Below, in pieces: positions 14,423-21,121 of a DNA stretch of 24,140 bases. The stretch comes from RGIG3102 sp964525015. GTDB lineage: Bacteria > Bacillota > Clostridia > Oscillospirales > Ruminococcaceae. A program made the position numbers and the translations under genes. The DNA is taken from the NCBI GenBank assembly GCA_964525015.1, contig CAZGFY010000028.1, positions 1 to 24,140 of the forward strand, given 5' to 3'. The notes under the pieces were generated by a model that was not told the DNA's origin, did no database searches, and saw nothing but the letters and a program-made list of their open reading frames with translations. Each line of letters opens with the position of its first letter. Positions within the stretch are counted from its first letter, which is position 1.

Positions 14423-16483
14423 ATGAATAAGATAATTAATACTTTATATAATAAATATTCTAAAATAAAAATATTGATATCAATATTTTGCGTTTTAGTA
14501 TATCTTGTATTTATTCATCTTGCTGGGGCTAGTGTTTTTGAGTATATTGGATATATTTTAGCAGTAAGTTTTTTAATATTAATTCCAGGATATAGTATTT
14601 ATAGATTATTAAAGCTTGAAAAATACTTAAAAGAAATTGCTTTGCCAGTATCATTTTTGATTGGAGTTCTAGTTTTATTAGCTTGCTTTATTATTGATAT
14701 AAATTTAAAACTAAATCATTTTATAGTTGTTCCAATTATTATACTATCAGTGTTATATCTACAAAATATAACAAAAAAAGAGGGGTTTAGACTTGAAATT
14801 ATAGATAATCAGAAAATATTTTTATTTTTGGTTATTTCTGCTTTACTCTTTGTTGTTGGCATTGGGGTGGCAAGTAAAAATGCTCACCCAATAGTTTCGG
14901 GGCAAAATTTTTTATCTCAGGATTTAATGTGGCACGTTGGGAATGCGCAGAGCTTTTTATTGGGGTTTCCGGTTAGAGATTTAAGAGTTGATGGGGTTTT
15001 ATTATATTATCATTATCTAAATGAAATGCTATCTGCTGGAATTTCTTATTTTTCTGGAATTAGTGTTTTTAATATAATGGCGTTTTATAACCAAAGCTTT
15101 ATATTATTTATTTTAGTTAATTCTTTGTATTCACTAGGGGTAGTATTTTACAAAAACAATAAATTAAAAGCTAATATATTTATGCTGTCTATATTCTTTT
15201 TTACCTGTTTAAGTTTGCATAAGGTTTTATTAGATGGCGCAAGTGAATTTTCAGTATCATTAATACCAGCGCTCTTAACCAATGTTAACGCAACAAGCCT
15301 TGCTTTTTGTTTTTTGGCAATTTTCATATCGGTTTTTTATATAGTTTCAAAATATGAATATAAAATAGATTTATCGGTTTTAATAGTATTATTTATAAGT
15401 TTTTTATTCTTAACCTTTTCAAAATCGCCAATTGCGGCTATAATTGTAATAGCTTTAGTTGTTTCTTTGATGGCAAGATTTTTGCAATTGAATTTTAAAG
15501 TTCGAGAATTAGTTTTAACAATTGTTATATCGTTAGTATTTTTAGTTTTATACGAACAGTATTTTTCATATGGAGCTGAAGTGTCCGGAACTTTTGATTT
15601 TACAAAAACATTATCATTTGGGTATTTTGGGCGATTTATTCCGGCAAACTTTTCAAGTGAAGTCTTTAAAATTACTCATTTTATTTTAATTTTAGGGCTT
15701 ATGGGGATTTCAGCTATTTGCATTTCTCCATTCACAGTTAGTATATTTATTTATTCTTGTTTTAAAAAGATATTTAAATTTAAAATCCTTGATTTTTTCA
15801 CGCTTTCTTGTTATGCTGTTTCTATTGGTGGTTTTTTAGCCTTTTTTATAACTGCTCATCAGGCATTTAGTCAGGTTTACTTTTTATATATTGCTTTATT
15901 TTTTATAAATTTAATAGCTATAAAAGAATTTGATTTTAGTAAAAAAAGCTTTATTAATTATTCTTTATATCTTGTGCTATCTATAAGTTTTATCACGACA
16001 ATGTTTTTATATATTAATATAATTGGCTCAGGGCTTAGACAAATGCTATTCCATTATGATATAATAGAAAAATATGAATATAAAACTATTATTAAAAGCG
16101 AAGATGAATTAGCAGGAATATTTCTAAATGAAAATTTAGAAGAAAATGAGCTTTTTTTAACTAATAGAATAACCGATTATTCACCTGAATTATCAAATGT
16201 TTACACCTGTTTTTCAGGAAGGCAAACATATCTTGAAGGATATAAATACACAGTTTCTAATATGGGTTTATCAAAAGATTTTCCAGATGTTTATTTAATG
16301 CACGAAAATGTTGATATGGTTTTTAATCTAGATACTGATATAAAAATAATAATAGATTTTTGTAAAGAAAATAAGATAAAATACATAGTTTTTTCAAAGC
16401 AGGCAACTGGTGAAAACAGCCATTTAGAAGATTTAGAAATCGTTTTTAATAAAGATACAGTTGTAATTTATAAAGTTTATTAA
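14423..16483 (+). CDS. Polytopic membrane protein, probable GT-C glycosyltransferase (copy 2)
   Basis: 686 residues, collinear with the preceding gene along its whole length and clearly derived from the same ancestor. Matching blocks are SQDLMWHVGNAQSF (Asp167), GFPVRDLR (Asp186), YYHYLNEM, the KSPIAAI membrane segment, the FSQVYFLYIALFF helix, and the C-terminal EDELAG, TNRIT and LSNVYTCFSGRQ blocks. Between these the two proteins differ widely, so this is an old duplication, not a recent copy. The acidic outer-loop residues are kept in both, which suggests both are active, perhaps on different acceptors or positions. AAAGGAA lies 10 nt before the ATG, 23 bp after the first copy; no promoter or terminator separates them. 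Confidence 0.72.
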   Translation: MNKIINTLYNKYSKIKILISIFCVLVYLVFIHLAGASVFEYIGYILAVSFLILIPGYSIYRLLKLEKYLKEIALPVSFLIGVLVLLACFIIDINLKLNHFIVVPIIILSVLYLQNITKKEGFRLEIIDNQKIFLFLVISALLFVVGIGVASKNAHPIVSGQNFLSQDLMWHVGNAQSFLLGFPVRDLRVDGVLLYYHYLNEMLSAGISYFSGISVFNIMAFYNQSFILFILVNSLYSLGVVFYKNNKLKANIFMLSIFFFTCLSLHKVLLDGASEFSVSLIPALLTNVNATSLAFCFLAIFISVFYIVSKYEYKIDLSVLIVLFISFLFLTFSKSPIAAIIVIALVVSLMARFLQLNFKVRELVLTIVISLVFLVLYEQYFSYGAEVSGTFDFTKTLSFGYFGRFIPANFSSEVFKITHFILILGLMGISAICISPFTVSIFIYSCFKKIFKFKILDFFTLSCYAVSIGGFLAFFITAHQAFSQVYFLYIALFFINLIAIKEFDFSKKSFINYSLYLVLSISFITTMFLYINIIGSGLRQMLFHYDIIEKYEYKTIIKSEDELAGIFLNENLEENELFLTNRITDYSPELSNVYTCFSGRQTYLEGYKYTVSNMGLSKDFPDVYLMHENVDMVFNLDTDIKIIIDFCKENKIKYIVFSKQATGENSHLEDLEIVFNKDTVVIYKVY

Positions 16484-16515
16484 AAATATATAAATAGAAA
16501 AGGAAATTTAATTTT

Positions 16516-17469
16516 ATGAATAAAAAACTTTTTATTGTTATCCCTTGCTATAACGAAGAGGAAGTTCTTCCAATAACTGCTCCAATGTTCAAAGAAAAAA
16601 TAAATAGCTTAATAGAAAAGAATTTATGTAATAAAGATTCAAAGGTTGTTTTTGTTAATGATGGCTCTAAGGATAAAACTTGGCAGATTATCGAGGAATT
16701 AGCAAAAGAAAATGAAGAGTTTATAGGAATAACCCTAACGAGAAATAGAGGGCACCAAAATGCACTTTTAGCAGGGCTTATGTGGGCTAAGGATAAGTGT
16801 GATGTAACAATATCAATAGATTGCGATGGGCAGGATGATATTAATGCAATGGATGAATTTTTAAAAGAATATCACGAAGGCGCACACGTTGTTTACGGTG
16901 TTCGCAGTAAAAGAGATACAGATACATTCTTTAAAAAATTTACAGCTGAAGGGTTTTATAAATTCATGAAATTAATGGGAGCTGATATTGTTTTTAATCA
17001 TGCAGATTATCGCTTACTATCAAAAGAAGCCTTAGAAGGCTTATCAGAATTTAAAGAAGTTAATCTTTTTTTAAGAGGAACTATACCTTTAGTTGGCTAT
17101 AAATCTTCTAGCGTTTACTACGAAAGATTTGAAAGAATAGCAGGTGAGAGCCATTACCCATTCTCTAAAATGATGAATCTTGCATTAAATGGGATAACAA
17201 GCCTTTCCTCAAAACCGCTAAGATATGTTACTGGTGTTGGAATATTTATGCTCTTTATGAGCTTTTTAGGGCTGTTGTATGTTGCGTATAGTTTAATATT
17301 CGGGCAAACTGAAGCTGGATGGGCAAGCATTATAACTATACTTCTTTTAACAGGAGGTATTCAAATATTCTGCCTTGGAATAGTTGGGGAATATGTTGGA
17401 AAAATATATAGTGAAGTTAAACAGCGCCCAAGATTCATTATAGAAAAAACAACAGAAGATAATAAATAA
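16516..17469 (+). CDS. Polyprenyl-phosphate glycosyltransferase (GT2, CsbB/GtrB/DPMS type)
   Basis: 317 residues: a GT-A domain (about 1-225) followed by two membrane helices (about 238-262 and 269-294) and a short cytosolic tail with KQRPRF. Motifs: IPCYNEEE (9-16), NDGSKD (48-53), RNRGHQNALLAG (76-87), the metal/nucleotide motif SIDCDGQDD (100-108) and RFERIAGESHYPFSKM (204-219), the latter typical of dolichol-phosphate-mannose-synthase relatives. The family moves a sugar from a nucleotide donor to undecaprenyl phosphate on the inner face of the membrane. As the third gene of the operon it should feed the two upstream GT-C proteins. The sugar is not readable. AGGAA is 10 nt before the ATG, and no terminator lies between it and rex. 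Confidence 0.92.
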   Translation: MNKKLFIVIPCYNEEEVLPITAPMFKEKINSLIEKNLCNKDSKVVFVNDGSKDKTWQIIEELAKENEEFIGITLTRNRGHQNALLAGLMWAKDKCDVTISIDCDGQDDINAMDEFLKEYHEGAHVVYGVRSKRDTDTFFKKFTAEGFYKFMKLMGADIVFNHADYRLLSKEALEGLSEFKEVNLFLRGTIPLVGYKSSSVYYERFERIAGESHYPFSKMMNLALNGITSLSSKPLRYVTGVGIFMLFMSFLGLLYVAYSLIFGQTEAGWASIITILLLTGGIQIFCLGIVGEYVGKIYSEVKQRPRFIIEKTTEDNK

Positions 17470-17484
17470 ATTATGAAATTAATA

Positions 17485-17514
17485 TTGACTTAGGCGATAT
17501 GTTAATGCTATAAT
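17485..17514 (+). promoter_or_regulatory. Promoter of rex
   Basis: TTGACT (17485-17490), 18-bp spacer, TATAAT (17509-17514) preceded by TGC. A perfect palindrome TTAATATTAA lies downstream at 17545-17554, overlapping the approach to the ribosome binding site. I found no convincing Rex operator here, so autoregulation is not evident. Confidence 0.75.
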
Positions 17515-17565
17515 TTTTATTGATAAAAAAATATCTTAATTGTGTTAATATTAAAGGAGATTTGT

Positions 17566-18195
17566 ATGAAAGATTATATTTCAAAGCAAACGCTACTTAG
17601 AATTCCAAGCTACTTAGCCCTACTTCAGCAACAAAAAAAGATAGGCGTTAATTATATTTCTGCAACAACTATTGCGGCAATGCTTGGATTAAATCACGTT
17701 CAAGTTAGAAAAGATTTATCCTGTACTTCAACAGCTGGAAAACCTAAAGTTGGATATGAAACTGATGTTTTGATTTCAGATATTCAAAAGTTTTTAGGCT
17801 ATGACAATGTTAAAAATGCAGTTATAGTGGGAGTTGGTGGGCTTGGAAAAACTCTTTTAAACTACACTGGCTTTGAGAGCTATGGGCTTAATATAGTTTA
17901 TGGTTTTGATATAAATGAAAGCTTAATTGGCATTTTAGATAACGACAAAGAAATTTATCATATAAATGATTTGTATAATAAAGTTGCAGGCTCAGATATT
18001 AAAATTGGCATAATAGCAACAACAGAAGAGGTAGCTCAAGGTGTGTGTGATAGTTTAGTGCAATCTGGCATTAAAGGAATTTGGAATTTTTCACCGATTA
18101 ATTTAAATGTTCCAAAAGATGTTATCGTACAAAATGAAAATATGGCAGCAGGACTTGCATTATTATCAAATAGAATGAATAATATAGAAGAATAA
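17566..18195 (+). CDS. rex: Redox-sensing transcriptional repressor Rex
   Basis: Dimeric repressor that reads the NADH/NAD+ ratio and controls fermentation and anaerobic genes in Gram-positive bacteria. 209 residues: an N-terminal winged helix with recognition segment NHVQVRKDLS (43-52), then a Rossmann domain with VGVGGLGKT (88-96) and the C-terminal GIKGIWNFSPINLNVP segment that closes the dimer. The usual YFGxFGxRG wing is written CTSTAGKPKVGYE, a variant I associate with clostridial Rex paralogues. Start choice: the ATG at 17566 has AAGGAG six bases before it; an in-frame GTG 24 bases upstream would place that Shine-Dalgarno inside the gene. A terminator stem begins in its last codon. Confidence 0.93.
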   Translation: MKDYISKQTLLRIPSYLALLQQQKKIGVNYISATTIAAMLGLNHVQVRKDLSCTSTAGKPKVGYETDVLISDIQKFLGYDNVKNAVIVGVGGLGKTLLNYTGFESYGLNIVYGFDINESLIGILDNDKEIYHINDLYNKVAGSDIKIGIIATTEEVAQGVCDSLVQSGIKGIWNFSPINLNVPKDVIVQNENMAAGLALLSNRMNNIEE

Positions 18196-18214
18196 GGCTA
18201 TGCCTTATTCTTTT
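18190..18214 (+). terminator. Terminator of rex
   Basis: GAATAAGGC (18190-18198) pairs perfectly with GCCTTATTC (18202-18210) across a TAT loop, followed by TTTT. The stop codon of rex is inside the stem. Confidence 0.82.
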
Positions 18215-18256
18215 GAATTTAAGTTAGTTTTTAATTGCAAAAGTAAGTTTTTATAC

Positions 18257-18331
18257 GCCCTTATAGCTTAGTGGATAAAGCATTGCCCTCCGAAGGCAAA
18301 AACGTCGATTCGAATTCGGCTAAGGGCACCA
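18257..18331 (+). tRNA. tRNA-Arg (CCG), CCA encoded
   Basis: A 75-nt cloverleaf with acceptor GCCCTTA/TAAGGGC, anticodon stem TTGCC/GGCAA with loop CTCCGAA (anticodon CCG), a 4-nt variable loop and a TTCGAAT T-loop; the terminal CCA is at 18329-18331. It reads a CGG arginine codon, which is rare in such an A+T-rich genome. I see no strong promoter between the rex terminator and the tRNA. Confidence 0.95.
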
Positions 18332-18375
18332 TTTTAGTAATAGATTTGTATGATTATATGCAAAATTTATTTATG

Positions 18376-18393
18376 GTGTTAATAAATTCACAA
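18376..18393. promoter_or_regulatory. Candidate Rex operator upstream of feoA
   Basis: GTGTTAA-TAAA-TTCACAA: the right half is a perfect Rex half-site and the left differs only at its first base from the TTGTKAA-N4-TTMACAA form of Rex sites. It lies 16 bp upstream of the feoA -35 and 45 bp past the tRNA, with rex itself next door. An 18-bp match could be chance in A+T-rich DNA, and repression from this position would be unusual. Confidence 0.45.
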
Positions 18394-18409
18394 TTTAGAA
18401 ATTAAAGTA

Positions 18410-18438
18410 TTGACTTTTAAGATTTTATATAGTAAAAT
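18410..18438 (+). promoter_or_regulatory. Promoter of feoA
   Basis: TTGACT (18410-18415), 17-bp spacer, TAAAAT (18433-18438). The start should be near 18445, giving a leader of about 36 nt that begins with the GTTAG/CTAAC inverted repeat. Confidence 0.7.
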
Positions 18439-18446
18439 ATGGAGTA

Positions 18447-18462
18447 GTTAGATAAAGCTAAC
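18447..18462. repeat. Inverted repeat GTTAG-N6-CTAAC in the feoA leader
   Basis: GTTAG (18447-18451) and CTAAC (18458-18462) form a small stem or an operator directly after the predicted start site. A similar pair recurs between feoA and feoB. GTTAG/CTAAC halves are also found in DtxR/MntR-type metal operators, but there the spacing is different, so that link is weak. Confidence 0.35.
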
Positions 18463-18480
18463 AGTAATGGGAGAGAAATT

Positions 18481-18702
18481 TTGATTAATAAAGATTTAAG
18501 AAATGCTGAAATTGGAAAAGAATATACTATTATTGCGATTAAAACAAATGATAGCGACCTTGAAAATTTTTTATTCACTCTAGGCTGCTATGAGGGCGAA
18601 AAAATAACAGTTATTTCAACCTTATCAGATAATTATGTGGTTGTAATAAAAGATGCAAGATATAGTATAGATGATATTTTAGCAAAAGCTATAATAATTT
18701 AG
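18481..18702 (+). CDS. feoA: FeoA-domain iron-transport protein
   Basis: A 73-residue cytosolic SH3-like FeoA protein, normal length, thought to assist or gate FeoB in ferrous iron uptake. Recognisable are the N-terminal AEIGKEYTIIAI strand, the turn FLFTLGCYEGEKITVIS (where FeoA proteins usually have LxxLGxxxGxxVxV) and the final strand with ARYSIDDILAKAIII (usually xxxIALxxxxAxxIxV). It starts at TTG with GGGAG seven bases before it; the only nearby ATG is out of frame. Similarity is modest, so the call leans on length, fold pattern and the following feoB. A terminator follows before feoB. Confidence 0.82.
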   Translation: MINKDLRNAEIGKEYTIIAIKTNDSDLENFLFTLGCYEGEKITVISTLSDNYVVVIKDARYSIDDILAKAIII

Positions 18703-18707
18703 CTTTT

Positions 18708-18735
18708 AATATTACGCAAAAGCGTAATATTTTTT
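18708..18735 (+). terminator. Terminator between feoA and feoB
   Basis: AATATTACGC (18708-18717) pairs perfectly with GCGTAATATT (18722-18731) across an AAAA loop, with T-rich sequence to 18735. It would uncouple feoB from the feoA promoter unless read through. Confidence 0.8.
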
Positions 18736-18744
18736 AAAAGGTGA

Positions 18745-18843
18745 GTTAGTTTTTTAAAACTAACGATTTGATCAATGTTTATAAAATAATAAGCCATAGT
18801 TTATAAATACCCATTTAAAGTATTGGAAAACACCCCACCAATA
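18745..18843 (+). other. Structured feoB leader, no clear promoter
   Basis: This stretch holds an inverted repeat GTTAGTTTT/AAAACTAAC (18745-18753, 18756-18764), a palindrome TTGATCAA (18768-18775), a direct repeat GTTTATAAA (18777-18785 and 18799-18807), and a 6-bp hairpin TATTGG/CCAATA (18821-18826, 18838-18843) with a C-rich loop. No -35/-10 pair with proper spacing was found. It may be an operator and leader for feoB; no known riboswitch was recognised. Confidence 0.4.
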
Positions 18844-18872
18844 TGAAATTTTAATTTTATAGGAGAAAGAAA

Positions 18873-20888
18873 ATGAGAATTGCATTAGCAGGAAACCCTA
18901 ACAGTGGTAAAACAACTTTATTTAATGCCATCACTGGTAAAGTTGAGTATGTTGGAAACTGGGCAGGTGTTACAGTTGAGAAAAAAGAAGGAGATATAAA
19001 AAGTTCTTTATGTCCATCAAATGAAAAAATAAGAGCAGTAGACTTACCAGGTGCTTACTCAATGTCGCCATTTACAAGCGAGGAGAGCGTTACAAGTGAG
19101 TTTATAAAAAATGAAGAGCCAGAAGCTATTATTAATATAGTAGATTCAACAAATTTAAGCAGAAGTTTATTTTTTACTTCACAACTTTTAGAACTTGGAG
19201 TTCCAGTTGTAATAGCTTTGAATAAAAGTGATGTTAATAAAAAGAAAAACACAGTTATTGATACGCAGCTATTAAGCCAAAAATTAAATTGTCCTGTTAT
19301 TGAAACAGTTGCATCACAAAGCCAAGACAATGGCTTAAAAGAATTAATGGAAGCAGTAATTAAAGTAAAAGGTAAATTGCAATCAAGAGCATTTACACAA
19401 GCTACTGTTGATTTATCAAATGAAACTGCTGTTAAAGAGAGTGACAAAAAGAGATATGAATTTGTTAATGAAATAGTTGAAGTTGTTGAAAAAAGAGAAA
19501 TTAAATCAAATCAAAGCAATTTCCAAGATGGAATTGATAAAGTTGTTGCTAATAAAATCTTAGGTATCCCTGTATTTGCAGTTATTATGTATTGTGTTTT
19601 TGCAATATCACAAACATATGTAGGGCCTATGATTGCTGGTTGGCTGGAAGTTTTAATCGGCATGATTACTGATTCAGTTGCAGGTATGGTAGAAGGTGCT
19701 TCTCCGATACTGCAAACACTATTATTAGATGGTATTATAGGTGGCGTGGGTGCTGTTTTAGGTTTCCTACCACTTATCATGGTTATGTTCTTCCTGCTAG
19801 CGCTACTAGAAGATAGTGGATATATGGCAAGGGTTGCAGTTGTTATGGATAGATACTTTAAAGGCGTTGGTCTTTCAGGAAAGTCAATTATTCCTATGGT
19901 AATTGGTACTGGATGTGCAATTCCAGGCGTTATGGCAACAAGAACAATCAAAGATGAAAGACAAAGAAGAACAACAGCTATGCTAACTCCTTTTATGCCT
20001 TGTGGTGCTAAAGTGCCAGTTATTGCACTTTTTGCAGGGGTATTCTTTGAAGGAGCTGGCTGGGTTAGTACTTTAATGTATTTTACAGGTATAGCTGTAA
20101 TTATTCTAGGTGCTTACTTAATTAAATTAATCACTGGTTCAAAATATAATAAATCATATTTCATTATGGAACTTCCAGAATATAAAATGCCGAGTATTGG
20201 AAAAGCAACGATTTCTATGATGTCAAGGGGCTGGGAATTTATTAAAAAAGCTACAACTATTATACTTCTTTGTAATGTTGGCGTTCAAATTATGCAAATC
20301 TATGATTGGAGCTTTAGCCCTGTGCAAGAAGGAATGGAAAGCACAAGTATTTTAGCTAGTATTGCAGGCCCTGTTGCATTCTTATTTATTCCATTAGGTT
20401 TTGGAGTATGGCAGCTTGCAGCAGCAGCAATCACTGGATTTATAGCAAAAGAAAACGTTGTTGGAACTTTAGCTGTGGTTTACTCAGTTACAAGTTTTAT
20501 CGATACAGATGCCTTAGAATTAGTAGGTGGAACAACAGAAGTTGCAGCAGCTATGAACCTAACTTCAGCAGCAGCTTTAGCATACCTAATGTTTAATCTG
20601 TTTACTCCACCTTGCTTTGCAGCTATCGGTGCTATGAGAGCAGAACTGGAAAGCTCAAAATGGCTATGGGGTGCAATTGCTCTTCAATTTGGAACAGGCT
20701 ACACAGTGGCATTCTTTGTTTACCAAATTGGTACTTTAATTGCTACTGGCTCTGTTGGAACAGGGTTTGTTGGTGGATTAGTTGCAGTAATAGCTATGAT
20801 AGGAATATTATTTATACAAGTTTCAAAAGGTAATAAAAAAGCAGAAGATTTAAAATCTAAAAAATCAAAAACAAGTGTAATTTACTAA
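18873..20888 (+). CDS. feoB: Ferrous iron transport protein B
   Basis: Membrane Fe(II) transporter with an N-terminal GTPase, 671 residues. G motifs: GNPNSGKT (7-14), the switch I Thr34 in GVTVEK, DLPG (57-60) and NKSD (117-120). A helical spacer domain to about 210 leads into two Gate half-domains, with GTGCAIPGVMATRT and PFMPCGAKVPV, whose conserved Cys is thought to lie on the iron path, then LEDSGYMAR and a lysine-rich tail. It is at the short end of the FeoB range because the cytosolic tail is brief. GGAGAAAG precedes the ATG. The gene is flanked by feoA and the small Cys-rich partner, the usual clostridial set. Expression is probably tied to iron and low oxygen. Confidence 0.96.
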   Translation: MRIALAGNPNSGKTTLFNAITGKVEYVGNWAGVTVEKKEGDIKSSLCPSNEKIRAVDLPGAYSMSPFTSEESVTSEFIKNEEPEAIINIVDSTNLSRSLFFTSQLLELGVPVVIALNKSDVNKKKNTVIDTQLLSQKLNCPVIETVASQSQDNGLKELMEAVIKVKGKLQSRAFTQATVDLSNETAVKESDKKRYEFVNEIVEVVEKREIKSNQSNFQDGIDKVVANKILGIPVFAVIMYCVFAISQTYVGPMIAGWLEVLIGMITDSVAGMVEGASPILQTLLLDGIIGGVGAVLGFLPLIMVMFFLLALLEDSGYMARVAVVMDRYFKGVGLSGKSIIPMVIGTGCAIPGVMATRTIKDERQRRTTAMLTPFMPCGAKVPVIALFAGVFFEGAGWVSTLMYFTGIAVIILGAYLIKLITGSKYNKSYFIMELPEYKMPSIGKATISMMSRGWEFIKKATTIILLCNVGVQIMQIYDWSFSPVQEGMESTSILASIAGPVAFLFIPLGFGVWQLAAAAITGFIAKENVVGTLAVVYSVTSFIDTDALELVGGTTEVAAAMNLTSAAALAYLMFNLFTPPCFAAIGAMRAELESSKWLWGAIALQFGTGYTVAFFVYQIGTLIATGSVGTGFVGGLVAVIAMIGILFIQVSKGNKKAEDLKSKKSKTSVIY

Positions 20889-20917
20889 TTTTAAAAATAA
20901 AAAGGGGGAATAGTTTT

Positions 20918-21079
20918 ATGGATTTTATAGTTATAGCTATAATAGTATTAATATTATTTTTGGCGATTAGAAGCATAGTAAAAACAAAGCAAAACGGCGG
21001 TGGTTGTCATGGCTGTGCTAGTAGCAAAAGTTGCCCATCGGCTATAAAGAAAAACTGTTCTTCTAATAAACAAGATTAA
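20918..21079 (+). CDS. FeoB-associated Cys-rich membrane protein
   Basis: A 53-residue protein: one N-terminal membrane helix (about 2-21), a basic linker, then GGGCHGCASSKSCPS and KKNCSS with Cys30, 33, 39 and 47. This is the layout of the FeoB-associated Cys-rich family (PF12669), found next to feoB in Firmicutes and thought to help iron delivery or FeoB function, perhaps like FeoC. A strong AAAGGGGGAA lies about 8 nt before the ATG, and the gene starts 29 bp after feoB with no terminator between, so they form one operon. Confidence 0.9.
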   Translation: MDFIVIAIIVLILFLAIRSIVKTKQNGGGCHGCASSKSCPSAIKKNCSSNKQD

Positions 21080-21084
21080 AAATC

Positions 21085-21120
21085 AAAGCCTTTAGCGATT
21101 AAGCTAAAGGCTTTTGTTTT
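21085..21120 (+). terminator. Bidirectional terminator after the feo cluster
   Basis: AAAGCCTTTAGC (21085-21096) pairs perfectly with GCTAAAGGCTTT (21103-21114), loop GATTAA, then a T-rich tail. It also ends the converging SpoIID-like gene, which stops at 21122. Confidence 0.9.
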
Positions 21121-21121
21121 T

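Noticed and set aside
17545..17554. Palindrome TTAATATTAA as a Rex autoregulation site
   Set aside because: It lacks the TTGTKAA half-site and the N4 centre; in A+T-rich DNA such a palindrome is expected by chance.
17542..17565. GTG start extending Rex by eight residues
   Set aside because: The extension contains the Shine-Dalgarno AAGGAG itself and lacks one of its own.
19511..19951. 146-codon minus-strand open frame within feoB
   Set aside because: Shadow of the FeoB membrane core, with no ribosome binding site and no independent motifs.
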